From Acidovorax sp. GBBC 1281 (GTDB lineage Bacteria > Pseudomonadota > Gammaproteobacteria > Burkholderiales > Burkholderiaceae_C), in contig NZ_CP097269.1 in the NCBI RefSeq assembly GCF_028473645.1, positions 3,118,001-3,182,000 on the forward strand: a stretch of 64,000 nucleotides of DNA, in the 5' to 3' direction. A program made the translations under genes and the position numbers. Below are positions 25,875 to 33,435 of this stretch, piece after piece. Under the pieces are notes generated by a model, which did no database searches, was not told the origin of the DNA, and saw nothing but the letters and a program-made list of their open reading frames with translations. The first letter of the stretch is position 1. Each line of letters opens with the position of its first letter.

Positions 25875-26506
25875 TTGCGCACCGCCATGAAGGCAACGAT
25901 TGCCATGGCGGCAATGGCGGCCATGATCATTTTGTCCGTGAGAGCGCCCCGCCCCTTCGCGTCCGCGTAGGCATCTTTGACGAGGTTGTTCGTCGCCCCG
26001 ATCATCGAAAATCCGTCGCTCAGCAGACCCCCGCCCAGCGTCAGCACCGACTTGACCGCATCGCTATTGGAAGCCAGCGCATCGGCGTACAGGTTGGCGT
26101 TGATCGTGGCGTAGCGGTTGGCGTTGTCGCTGGCGAAGCCCAGCGCGTCGGCGTTGGCATCGGCCATGGCCCGGATGCCGTATTTGCCGAAGTCCAGGCT
26201 ATTGGCCAGGGCATCGTTGACGGTATCGAGCGCACTGCCCGCCAAGCCGTAGGCGCGGCCCTGCGAGTCGCTCGCGAAGCCCAGGGCGTCCGAGCCGAAA
26301 TCGAGTGCATCGCGCCCAAAATCGAAGGCATCGCGCGACACATCCCGCCCATAGTCAAAGGCCCGGTTGACCACATCCTTATCGAGCGAATTGACCGTGT
26401 AGTTGACGGTCGAACCGCCCTCGGCCGACACGCCGTGTTCACCGATCACTCGGCGGTTGTCCTGCTGCCATGTGGTGGCTTCGCTGCGACTGTTGCTACT
26501 GGACAT
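25871..26506 (-). CDS. Repeat-rich provirus protein with C-terminal membrane helix, 211 residues
   Basis: The middle (about 45-150) is a chain of imperfect ~11-residue repeats of the type FDFGRDALDFGSDALGFASD, predicted helical and amphipathic. The C-terminus is a transmembrane helix (MIMAAIAAMAIVAFMAV) ending RK. It resembles long fibrous or membrane-anchored virion proteins. The exact role is unknown. Confidence 0.65.
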   Translation of the reverse strand: MSSSNSRSEATTWQQDNRRVIGEHGVSAEGGSTVNYTVNSLDKDVVNRAFDYGRDVSRDAFDFGRDALDFGSDALGFASDSQGRAYGLAGSALDTVNDALANSLDFGKYGIRAMADANADALGFASDNANRYATINANLYADALASNSDAVKSVLTLGGGLLSDGFSMIGATNNLVKDAYADAKGRGALTDKMIMAAIAAMAIVAFMAVRK

Positions 26507-26900
26507 GACCCACCCTTTTTTGCATCACCACGCCCGCGCGCTCCCACCCGGTGCGCGCACAGACTTTTTCGACATGGGCCGACACGGTGCACATGGCGAG
26601 CGCCTGGCACCCCAGGGACCGCGCCACCTGAACCGCCGCGGCGTCAATCGCCGCGCCCTGCAACCGCTCGCCATCACTCACCAGCCCGACCACATCCAGG
26701 CGCAGGCCGCCCGCCAGCGGCACAGGCCGCACGGCCAGCAGCGCATGGCTGCGCCCTTGGCTGAATTCGTAGAGCAGCGCGCCCTGCAGCACGTCGCGCG
26801 CGCCCTCCAGGGGCCAGGGACTCGCCAGCACGGACGGCATCAACGCCTCGACGTGCGAGGCATCCCAGGCACGCCGGATCACTTGCGCATCAGCAGCCAT
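26496..26900 (-). CDS. GNAT-like protein in the virion operon, 134 residues
   Basis: The order of segments resembles a small GNAT acetyltransferase of the phage type: a beta region (ALLAVRPVPLAGGLRLDVVGLV), a QGAAIDAAAVQVARSLG helix, and a C-terminal CARTGWERAGVVMQKRV like the GF/GW-x4-VMxK ending of GNATs. The canonical acetyl-CoA loop (Q/R-x-x-G-x-G/A) is not obvious, so activity is doubtful. It overlaps both neighbours. Confidence 0.45.
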   Translation of the reverse strand: MAADAQVIRRAWDASHVEALMPSVLASPWPLEGARDVLQGALLYEFSQGRSHALLAVRPVPLAGGLRLDVVGLVSDGERLQGAAIDAAAVQVARSLGCQALAMCTVSAHVEKVCARTGWERAGVVMQKRVGHVQ

Positions 26901-27136
26901 GTGGCCCCCACAGCCGCTGCGACCAGCAGCCAGTTGATGCCGCCCGATGCGGCCTGCAACGCGGTGCCAGAGCCGCCCAGGTTCACCACCCAGTCGCCCG
27001 CGCCCGAGGCCGAGTAGTTCGCCCCTCGGTTGTCCAGGCCGGACGCCGCCGACGAGCTGAATTGCAGCGGCGGCAGGCCGCCCAGACCCAGGTTGAGCCC
27101 GCCGCCGCCTGGCAGTGCGAAAGAGAGCCCGGCCAT
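26879..27136 (-). CDS. Single-span provirus protein, 85 residues
   Basis: A Gly/Leu-rich N-terminus (ALPGGGGLNLGLGGLPPL) is followed by a polar middle and a C-terminal helix (INWLLVAAAVGATWLLM) ending RK. It lies two genes downstream of the capsid gene and is probably a minor membrane-linked virion protein. Confidence 0.65.
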   Translation of the reverse strand: MAGLSFALPGGGGLNLGLGGLPPLQFSSSAASGLDNRGANYSASGAGDWVVNLGGSGTALQAASGGINWLLVAAAVGATWLLMRK

Positions 27137-27139
27137 GCG

Positions 27140-27424
27140 TCAGCGCTTCCAGACCATCACGGCGGCGGCGCCGAGGGCCAGCATCACCAGCATGGGCGAC
27201 ACGTACAGCCCGCCGCCCGGCGTGGTGCTGATGGGCGCGCCCTCGACGGCCACGCCATAGGGGCCTACCGATTGGTACCGGTAGGGCGTGTTCCAGCTGG
27301 TCCCATCGGCGCCGGCATACGTCTGGTCGTAGCCCATCAGCACGCCCGTGAGCCCGCCCACGAACATGCGGATGGGGCGCAGCGCATCCTGCTGCGCCTC
27401 CAGGGTCGTGACTTCGCCGGCCAT
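27140..27424 (-). CDS. Single-span provirus protein, 94 residues
   Basis: The product begins MAGEVTTLEAQQDALRPI and has a Gly/Tyr-rich middle and a C-terminal membrane helix (SPMLVMLALGAAAVMVW) ending KR. It is immediately downstream of the capsid gene (2 bp). This C-tail-anchored plan is shared with the 85- and 211-residue products, suggesting a set of membrane-to-capsid linker proteins. Confidence 0.65.
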   Translation of the reverse strand: MAGEVTTLEAQQDALRPIRMFVGGLTGVLMGYDQTYAGADGTSWNTPYRYQSVGPYGVAVEGAPISTTPGGGLYVSPMLVMLALGAAAVMVWKR

Positions 27425-27426
27425 GT

Positions 27427-28266
27427 TTAGTACGCCGAGTAGGGCAGCAGTTCTTCGGTCTCGATCACGATGGTTTCACCGGCCGAGAACGTTGCGTAGT
27501 ACTGCGCCGAGCGCACGCCGGCCGCGGGGCGCGTGTCCCAGGTGCGGCCGCTCAGCTGGCCGTCCTGCACCGGGTCAAACACGATCAGATTGGCCTGCGG
27601 CACGCGGAAATTGTCCTTCTGCGCGGCTTCGTTTTGCAGCTTCGTGAGTTCGTGTTCCGTGACACCTTCGCGGACGGTTTTGAGCGCCGTCATGTTGGCC
27701 GAGTAGAAGTAGATGCGCCGGTAGTTGGAGCCGCCGCCCGCTGGGTCAACGTGGGGAATGGGCAGCGCGAACATGCCGGCCGCTCCCACAACGTACGAGG
27801 CACGATGGCGGCGCGCGATCAGGCCGCGAATGCCCTGTTCGGCCGGGTCGTTGGTGGGCGGCGACACGTCGCAGAATCCCACCAGCGTGGGCGAGGTGGC
27901 ACCGGCGATGGTGATCTCCAGGCGCAGCGTGGTAATGCCCGAGCCAACCGACAGATCGATGGCGCCGGCCTGCCGCGCGTTGGCGGAGATGGCCTTGCGG
28001 TCCATGAAATCGATCTTGAGCACCGTCGCATCTGCCGTGGCACCCAGGTACAGATTCGAGGCGTCCAGCTTCGCGCCGTCCGTCTCGAAAATGACCTTGC
28101 CATTGGCCTTCAATTCGATCTTCGAAATCATCGCCTTCGTGAACGTGCCACCCAGCGTGAGGGTGATCTTCTCCAGCACGGTGCCGAGGAATTTGTTCAT
28201 GTCGCCGATGGCGACGCCCGATGCGACCACGTTTTGAAACGGGTCCATGACCATTTGCTTGTTCAT
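27427..28266 (-). CDS. Major capsid protein, double jelly-roll type (PM2 P2-like)
   Basis: The 279-residue length is close to PM2 P2 (269). After a short N-terminal arm, residues 32-66 read KITLTLGGTFTKAMISK and then IELKANGKVIFETDG, the strand pattern I associate with the N-terminal jelly roll of P2-type proteins. A second beta-rich half follows, with a DAPIPH-like loop (LPIPHVDPAGGG) and ends TIVIETEELLPYSAY. It has no signal peptide or membrane helix. It lies next to the packaging ATPase and among mini-membrane proteins, as in tailless phages. A fold prediction would settle it. Confidence 0.78.
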   Translation of the reverse strand: MNKQMVMDPFQNVVASGVAIGDMNKFLGTVLEKITLTLGGTFTKAMISKIELKANGKVIFETDGAKLDASNLYLGATADATVLKIDFMDRKAISANARQAGAIDLSVGSGITTLRLEITIAGATSPTLVGFCDVSPPTNDPAEQGIRGLIARRHRASYVVGAAGMFALPIPHVDPAGGGSNYRRIYFYSANMTALKTVREGVTEHELTKLQNEAAQKDNFRVPQANLIVFDPVQDGQLSGRTWDTRPAAGVRSAQYYATFSAGETIVIETEELLPYSAY

Positions 28267-28278
28267 GCCGCGGTCCCT

Positions 28279-28443
28279 TTACAGCGCGTCGCTGACGTAG
28301 GGCAGTTGCTTGCCGACGATGACGCCGGCCACGCCCAGGGCCATTGCCTTTGCAGCCGGGTGCGGCACGAATTTGTAGGCGGCAAAGCAGGCAGCGAGGG
28401 CCACCGCGAGCTTGGTCATTTGCGAGGAAGTCATGGTAGCCAT
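28279..28443 (-). CDS. 54-residue hydrophobic protein beside the capsid gene
   Basis: Reading from ATG 28,443: MATMTSSQMTK, then two hydrophobic segments (LAVALAACFAAYKFV and AKAMALGVAGVIVGKQL). Upstream codons in the same frame have poor coding character, so the short start is chosen. It is probably one of the abundant small membrane proteins of the virion. Confidence 0.6.
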   Translation of the reverse strand: MATMTSSQMTKLAVALAACFAAYKFVPHPAAKAMALGVAGVIVGKQLPYVSDAL

Positions 28444-28541
28444 GCTGATTTTTCCGTGAAAAGAAATGGGGTTGATCGAGACAGGCCCGATCACACCCCA
28501 GCACGCACCATTCGCAAAATCGAGCGCCTCAGGCGCAGCGC

Positions 28542-29201
28542 CTAAGGCTTCGGTTTCACGGGCTTCGCCGCGTTGCGAAAAGACAGCACACCGCGTGTCA
28601 TTTCGATGCTGTCGGCCCGTTTTTCGATCCAGTGCAGATCCGGCAGCGCGGCCAGTTCCTGCGGATTGATGCCCCACGACCCGGCTATTTTTTTCGCGTC
28701 CCCGTGGTCCCCCAGGCGCCCGCAATGCACCACATCGCAGTTGGCAATGAAGGTCTTGTCGCACTCGGCCGGCCGCTGGCCCGCGCCGATGATCGCCACC
28801 TTCTTGACCTTGCCGCCGTGGGCATACTCGCGCCCCACGTTGACCAGCCGGCGCCACGCGGGCGGGGCCTTGTTTGCCTTGGTCACCTCGGGCAACTCAT
28901 CGACAAAAACGAGCACGTCGCCGGCCACCCACGCGGCCTGACAGAACAACTCAAACTGAGCATGCACGTCGCGCGTGTGATCGACCAGATACCGCAGCGA
29001 GAACCGCTTTTCGCGCAGGGCTTCGATGAACGCCGGCAGGCTTGTGAAGGGCTCGCCGATGCCGATCAGCGAGGGATCGTGCTTGAAGTCCCACACCATC
29101 AGCCGGGCCGGTTTCTGGCGTGCGATTTCCTGCTTGACCCAGGCCGTTTTGCCCGTGCCGCGCGCACCGAACGCGGCCATGGTCAGGGCCTTACCCGACA
29201 T
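28542..29201 (-). CDS. Genome-packaging ATPase (FtsK/HerA-A32 type, PM2 P9-like)
   Basis: This ATPase should drive DNA into preformed capsids. From ATG 29,201 it has 219 residues, near the size of PM2 P9. Walker A GARGTGKT is at 12-19, Walker B DVLVFVDE ends at 102, and IIGAGQRP later supplies the conserved polar residue. It has no membrane helix, unlike the filamentous-phage Zot/pI proteins. The start overlaps the upstream gene by 11 bp. A longer frame to 29,252 adds 17 unlikely residues. Confidence 0.82.
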   Translation of the reverse strand: MSGKALTMAAFGARGTGKTAWVKQEIARQKPARLMVWDFKHDPSLIGIGEPFTSLPAFIEALREKRFSLRYLVDHTRDVHAQFELFCQAAWVAGDVLVFVDELPEVTKANKAPPAWRRLVNVGREYAHGGKVKKVAIIGAGQRPAECDKTFIANCDVVHCGRLGDHGDAKKIAGSWGINPQELAALPDLHWIEKRADSIEMTRGVLSFRNAAKPVKPKP

Positions 29202-29622
29202 TGCCCACCGCGTCCGGCGAGGGCGCCGGGTCGGGCTTGCGCTCGCGCGCATCCAGTTCCGCGCCGGCCGCTTTCATGAGCTTCACGCCGACCGTGATCG
29301 ACAGCATGACGGCGGCCACCTCCGCGGCGTAGTCGCCCAGGATCGCGGAAATGTCCCATCCGCGTTTGTCGGCCACCGCGCCCCACACGTCGCCCAACTG
29401 CTGGAGCGTTGGATCGTCCAGCACCATGCGCGGCGACTGCAGACCCAGGACCGCGCAACTCACCTCGCGGCCCAGGTGGAACGCGCCGGCCAGTATCTGC
29501 GCGTTCGTCTGCACGGGCGCCGCGGGCGCCCCGCCCTGCCCCTCGGCGGCCTGTTCCTGCGCGGTTTCCAGGCCTGCAGCCTGCCCGGCCAGCGCGCTCA
29601 ATTCATCGGTTTTTTCAGCCAT
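29191..29622 (-). CDS. Provirus protein with one membrane segment, 143 residues
   Basis: The N-terminal third is Gln/Ala/Glu-rich and probably coiled. A conserved-looking core (QILAGAFHLGREVSCAVLGL) and a hydrophobic segment (AAEVAAVMLSITVGVKLM, ~105-122) follow, with a polar tail. It lies directly upstream of the packaging ATPase and shares one base with the zinc-ribbon gene. It may be a membrane partner of packaging; this is inference. Confidence 0.6.
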   Translation of the reverse strand: MAEKTDELSALAGQAAGLETAQEQAAEGQGGAPAAPVQTNAQILAGAFHLGREVSCAVLGLQSPRMVLDDPTLQQLGDVWGAVADKRGWDISAILGDYAAEVAAVMLSITVGVKLMKAAGAELDARERKPDPAPSPDAVGNVG

Positions 29623-29912
29623 CAGAGATTCCCCAGCGCGAACGGTACCGACGCGCGTTTCATTGGTTTCGTGACCGCAGCCGGCGCAGGCGCCGGAGCG
29701 GGCAAAGTACTCGACTCAGGCTCTTCCGCCTGATCGTCCAGCGTGGTTTGCGCGAGCATGTCGCGGTGCGCCTTGGTGCCGACAGGCGCCCAGCGTTCCG
29801 TGCCGCACTTGTGGCAGCGCGCGGAGAGCTTGCCGCCCGCCGTGCGATGCACCGCCGCATCGGCGCACGCGCATGCCGGGTTGCAGCACTTGATTTCGCC
29901 GATGCGGGCCAT
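29622..29912 (-). CDS. Zinc-ribbon protein, 96 residues
   Basis: A four-cysteine ribbon is at residues ~9-36 (CCNPACAC spacing, then CHKCG), followed by basic residues and a Pro/Ala-rich tail. It is probably a nucleic-acid-binding protein in replication or transcription control. It lies between the replication and packaging genes. Confidence 0.65.
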   Translation of the reverse strand: MARIGEIKCCNPACACADAAVHRTAGGKLSARCHKCGTERWAPVGTKAHRDMLAQTTLDDQAEEPESSTLPAPAPAPAAVTKPMKRASVPFALGNL

Positions 29913-29915
29913 GGC

Positions 29916-30092
29916 TTACAGCGCCCGCAGATCAGCGATGGGGACCAGCACAATGGCAAAGTCCAGATCGAATTTCACCGCCACTTCCGTGGGGTGCTCC
30001 GGGTGCGTGCCAAACACCACGCCGGCCTGGCCGTAACGCGGGTTTTCTTCATTTTTCACCTGTACGGCGGTCCAAACTCCAAACATTTTCAT
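29916..30092 (-). CDS. 58-residue beta-rich small protein
   Basis: The frame starts at ATG 30,092 with AAGGAGTG just upstream, and its start shares one base with the rep stop (TGATG). The product reads MKMFGVWTAVQVKNEENPRY, then GQAGVVFGTHPEHPTEVAVK and FDLDFAIVLVPIADLRAL. This is an SH3/KOW-like barrel pattern. It may be a small DNA- or RNA-binding accessory of replication. I recall similar small proteins in filamentous-phage genomes but cannot name the family. Confidence 0.7.
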   Translation of the reverse strand: MKMFGVWTAVQVKNEENPRYGQAGVVFGTHPEHPTEVAVKFDLDFAIVLVPIADLRAL

Positions 30093-32113
30093 CACTCCTT
30101 TTGATTGCCGGGCGGCCGGCCCGGCGCGGCTTCAAACCTACGGAATACCCGCATCTTTTCGATGCGGCGCACCCGTGGCGCGAAATCAGACGGCGGGGGC
30201 GCCATGCTTACCCGCGTACAGTTATTGACATGAATCCGAGTGCTCGCGGCTGCGCCGCTGCGCTGGAAAACCACTGCAGCAACAGCCAGCGCCGCCGCCT
30301 TGCCGTGGCCGCCCATGAGCCACTCGGCGCGCTCCGACTCAACCTCCATCAGCACGCGCCGCGAGAATTCGGGCGCCGCTGGGTTCATTTGGTGGATGTG
30401 GTTTCGGAATAGCTCAACGCCCTCCGACCACACGCCCACGGGGCGGTCCGGGCGGGCTTCGCCGTACCGGGTTTTGCCGCCCTGCACTTCCTTGATCAGC
30501 TTGATGCGCAAGGCCTTGCGACAGGTGTTCACGCCGCCCTGCGCCATGGCGTATTTCTTCCAGGCCAGGGACTGCACGCCGGGCTCGACCTTGGCGACGT
30601 TCATCGCGCTGATGGCCTCGCGCAGCGGGGCCGGCGCGCTGTCCGGCACGTTGTCGGGATGCACGCGGCGCAACTCGCGCCACACGCCCACGGGCGGGCC
30701 GCCCACCTGCTGAAACTGCCGGATGCGCCACGTCCTCGCCCAGGCCCGCACGCGCTGGCTGCTGGTGATCGCCGGCTCCCCGTAGAGGTCGTATTCGACG
30801 CCGTGGCCGTCGATGTTCTTGCTGACGTATTTGATGACGTAGCCGACCGCCGAACCCTTGGCCCAGTCGATTTCCTCGAAGTCCACGCGGTACTCAGCCG
30901 CGCCCGCCTCGCCCGGACTGTCGTTGTCGAGAAAGTAGGCGAGGAAAAGCTCTTTCATCACCTGCGCGGCGCGCATTTTCTTGCCCCACCGATCCGACAC
31001 AACAGGCGGCATGAACAGCAGCAAATGCCAGTGGGGCGTGCTGTCATGCTGCGGCTCTGCGATGCGAAAGCCATACCATTCCGTGGACAGACGGCCCCGC
31101 TTTTTTGCACGCCCCGCCGTCCTCGCCCGCCCCCACTGCTTGGACAAATACTCCTGCCCATCCCTGGCAGTCAGGTCCGCATATTTGCGGTTGTCCACCA
31201 CTCGGCCCTTGCGCGTCGTGGCCGCATGGAATCGACTCGGACAGGTCACCGTCACCATGTAGGCGACGTGCCCCAAGTCTTTTGCGATCATTTCAAATCC
31301 GGCAATCCGGGTCAGCAGTTCGTGCCGCCGAATCTCTTGGTTCGCCACCCCCTTGGCGGCCAACTCGGCCAGTGTGTACGCCTGCATGTGGTCGTTCACA
31401 GCCCACACGTTTTCCATCACCGCCACGTTTCGCGCGTCCTGCGCCCGACTGCCGCGCAATGCTTCGTCCGAGCAGTACAGGCCCATGCCCTTGCGCACCA
31501 GCCCAATGCCGACTGCCACGCTTTCACGGGTCCGTGCCAATAGCTTGCGGTAGGTCCGCCGCCAGAACTTGGCGCACACGATGCGCTTTAGCCACGCGGC
31601 CCGATGCTGACCCCAGCGATCCACGTACCGGGGCGCGCTCGACAGACCGCCCGGCCACAGGTCACCCAGGCCGCGCGCATCCATCAGATCGCGCACCGCC
31701 AGGGCCTGCATAGCCTCCACGAATCCATCGTGGTAGACGTCCTCGCGGAAGCCCAGGCGCACCAGCAGCCTATCGCCCAGCATGCCCCCTGCCCTCTCCG
31801 TCTGGCGGCACAGCCACACGCCCACCACGTCCCGCAGGCGGTCCGCCATGTCGCGCGCCGTCACATCGGCCTGATGGCAGATTTCCGCGTCTGAGGCGTC
31901 CGGCCTTAGGCCGCCCCTCTCGGCTTCCGTCAGGCGGCCCACCGCCTCTTCCCAGCGGGCCACGGCGGCATCGGTGGACTTCGGGCCGAGCCGCTCCCTT
32001 AGGCGCCCTTGCCAAGAGAGGGGGAAGCGGGCCACCTTCGTGTTGATGCGGATCGCCCGCTGGGTGATATCGACGGCGCCGTAGTAGTTGCGCGAGGCGC
32101 GCCCGGAACTCAT
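30092..32113 (-). CDS. HUH replication initiator of the gpA/P12 type (rolling circle)
   Basis: This enzyme should nick the circular genome and start rolling-circle replication. The 673 residues match the size of PM2 P12 and P2 gpA. The HUH metal motif is PHWHLLLFMPP (His361, His363). The active-site pair is in GYVIKYVSKN, with Tyr425 and Tyr429 four residues apart as in superfamily-I initiators. A motif-1-like VTVTCPSRFHAA is at ~287-298. The C-terminus is basic. It is coupled to the genes on both sides by overlaps. Confidence 0.88.
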   Translation of the reverse strand: MSSGRASRNYYGAVDITQRAIRINTKVARFPLSWQGRLRERLGPKSTDAAVARWEEAVGRLTEAERGGLRPDASDAEICHQADVTARDMADRLRDVVGVWLCRQTERAGGMLGDRLLVRLGFREDVYHDGFVEAMQALAVRDLMDARGLGDLWPGGLSSAPRYVDRWGQHRAAWLKRIVCAKFWRRTYRKLLARTRESVAVGIGLVRKGMGLYCSDEALRGSRAQDARNVAVMENVWAVNDHMQAYTLAELAAKGVANQEIRRHELLTRIAGFEMIAKDLGHVAYMVTVTCPSRFHAATTRKGRVVDNRKYADLTARDGQEYLSKQWGRARTAGRAKKRGRLSTEWYGFRIAEPQHDSTPHWHLLLFMPPVVSDRWGKKMRAAQVMKELFLAYFLDNDSPGEAGAAEYRVDFEEIDWAKGSAVGYVIKYVSKNIDGHGVEYDLYGEPAITSSQRVRAWARTWRIRQFQQVGGPPVGVWRELRRVHPDNVPDSAPAPLREAISAMNVAKVEPGVQSLAWKKYAMAQGGVNTCRKALRIKLIKEVQGGKTRYGEARPDRPVGVWSEGVELFRNHIHQMNPAAPEFSRRVLMEVESERAEWLMGGHGKAAALAVAAVVFQRSGAAASTRIHVNNCTRVSMAPPPSDFAPRVRRIEKMRVFRRFEAAPGRPPGNQKE

Positions 32114-32352
32114 GCGAAGGCGTCGTTAGGGAACCAGCGCACGGGGCGCTTTGGGCGCATGGCGTGTTCACGCATGCGGGCGATGCTCAGGGCCTGCGCG
32201 GCGAGCTGGGCCTGATAGTTCCGCTCCAGGCGGTCCGCCTCCGCTTCGGCCGCTGGGCGGGTCGGACCTTCCCACACGGCCACCAGTCCCAGGTTGACGT
32301 GCGGGTAGGCCACGGCATAGCCACCGGGCATAGCAACGACCGAGTACCTCAT
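32110..32352 (-). CDS. 80-residue early provirus protein, unknown
   Basis: The product begins MRYSVVAMPGGYAVAYPHV; the second half is a charged helix (EAEADRLERNYQAQLAAQALSIARM) and a basic Pro-rich tail. It overlaps rep by 4 bp (ATGA) and the upstream gene by 4 bp. It is probably an early accessory of replication. No family is recognised. Confidence 0.6.
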   Translation of the reverse strand: MRYSVVAMPGGYAVAYPHVNLGLVAVWEGPTRPAAEAEADRLERNYQAQLAAQALSIARMREHAMRPKRPVRWFPNDAFA

Positions 32353-32540
32353 AACCGCCCCCGAGCCTCTAAGGCGGCCGCCTTGAGGGCCACGGCCAGG
32401 GCCTCGCAGACAGTCGGATCGACCAGCACATCAGCCGACAGCCAGCCCTTGGCAACCACCATGGCGACGGCGCCGGGCTGCAGATCGGAGGGAGCGACGG
32501 ACACGCGCACATCGGCGCTCAGGTGGACGGTTTCAGCCAT
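32349..32540 (-). CDS. 63-residue early provirus protein, unknown
   Basis: From ATG 32,540 the product is MAETVHLSADVRVSVAPSDL and continues with an Ala/Val/Leu-rich helix. A GTG at 32,549 would add three residues. It overlaps both neighbours. The sequence is soluble and acidic at the N-terminus. Confidence 0.5.
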   Translation of the reverse strand: MAETVHLSADVRVSVAPSDLQPGAVAMVVAKGWLSADVLVDPTVCEALAVALKAAALEARGRL

Positions 32541-32760
32541 GGTTGCCACCGATCAGCAGCAGGCCGCCGCGCTCGCGGATGCGCTCGACGGTCAAATCCC
32601 GCCCATCCTTGACGACCGCCCACGCATAGCAAAGCGCCGATCTCTCTGCTTCCCCTTTTTCGCGGCGGATGCAGTTGTCCAGCACATCCAGCGCCAGCAC
32701 CTTGCTCGCCAAAGCAGGCAAGAACAGTTCGCCCAGCGCGTTTTTTTCGATGGTCAGCAT
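32533..32760 (-). CDS. 75-residue early provirus protein, unknown
   Basis: The product begins MLTIEKNALGELFLPALASK and has a charged middle (NCIRREKGEAERSALCYAWA) and a hydrophobic GGLLLIGG end. AAGGGGGTG lies upstream of the ATG. This is the first certain gene of the leftward operon. The TAA of an upstream minus-strand frame overlaps its ATG (TAATG). Confidence 0.55.
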   Translation of the reverse strand: MLTIEKNALGELFLPALASKVLALDVLDNCIRREKGEAERSALCYAWAVVKDGRDLTVERIRERGGLLLIGGNHG

Positions 32761-32849
32761 TACTGCACCCCCTTCGCGCAGTACTTCACCCAGTAGCCCA
32801 CCATCCGCTCATTGGCAGAATCACAAACCCCAACGCCTCCAGGCCCACC

Positions 32850-33206
32850 ATGAAAACCCAAGCTATCAGCGCTGTGCACCCCCTCGCCCTCGACAATGAA
32901 ATACTCGCCGGCATAGAGGACGAGAGCGACAACCCCCACCCCGGCAACCCCGAATACCTTGCCATCCTGAACACGGAAGGAAAGCTCTACCGGGTTATCT
33001 GCTGCTACGGACCCACCAGCGCCATCCGCGCCGAGAAGCACCTTTCCAGCCTTGGCCTGATCGACCGAAGGGGCTACAACCCCGCCACCTTCCGCCCTAT
33101 CGACCGACTCACAGGCGGCCCCATCGATCCGCGGTGGAGCAGCGTTTTCCAAATGGGCGACACAGCCCACCCCCTGCCGGCATTCACCACCGCAGGCATT
33201 TCCTGA
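32850..33206 (+). CDS. 118-residue provirus protein, strand uncertain
   Basis: The plus-strand frame starts MKTQAISAVHPLALDNEI and has balanced composition (EYLAILNTEGKLYRVICCYG, RAEKHLSSLGLIDRRGYNP). I hand-counted the first 50 codons and found GC of about 64/34/74 % at positions 1/2/3, the pattern of a coding plus strand. However, no Shine-Dalgarno precedes it. A 152-codon minus-strand frame (33,218-32,760) covers the same DNA, has AAAGGGGA before its ATG and is TAATG-coupled to the next leftward gene. Either could be the real gene. Confidence 0.45.
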   Translation: MKTQAISAVHPLALDNEILAGIEDESDNPHPGNPEYLAILNTEGKLYRVICCYGPTSAIRAEKHLSSLGLIDRRGYNPATFRPIDRLTGGPIDPRWSSVFQMGDTAHPLPAFTTAGIS

Positions 33207-33435
33207 ATTCGTTCCCATGATTTCCCCTTTGATCCCGTTCCCCCTTAGGACCCCCGCCTAAGGAGGCAAGGAGCCGGGTGGGTTGCGCAATCAACCTAAG
33301 GAGGGGAACTGGAAACCTCAGACGATTCCCACCCGGCGCCGCTAATGTGGCAAGAGTCTTACCAATTGGCAACGGGCTTACCACTTGCTGCGGCAACCCC
33401 CTCGCCATACATTGACGGCCTTAAGGGGAACTGTT
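33207..33435. promoter_or_regulatory. Control region of the provirus
   Basis: This 229-bp gap precedes the repressor-like gene. It has a CCTTAGG/CCTAAGG inverted repeat at 33,243-33,263, the decamer CCTAAGGAGG twice (33,257 and about 33,291), and two operator-like dyads at 33,349-33,382. It is the only sizeable intergenic region inside the element and should hold the promoters for regulatory and lytic transcription. Confidence 0.65.
33349..33382. promoter_or_regulatory. Pair of 15-bp operator-like dyads
   Basis: GGCAAGAGTCTTACC (33,349-33,363) and GGCAACGGGCTTACC (33,368-33,382) match at 12 of 15 bases and are 19 bp apart start to start. The first is itself an imperfect palindrome, GGCAAG-AGT-CTTACC. 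They lie 53 bp upstream of the DUF3693-like gene and are good candidates for its own binding sites. Confidence 0.6.

Noticed and set aside
26080..26330. DNA repeat array around 26.1-26.3 kb
   Set aside because: The similarity is due to the ~11-residue protein repeats of the 211-residue product. There are no fixed spacers.
28542..29252. Conjugative coupling protein or partition ATPase for the 28.5-kb ATPase
   Set aside because: At ~219 residues, with a simple Walker A/B core and next to the capsid gene, it is too small for a coupling protein and lacks ParA-type motifs.
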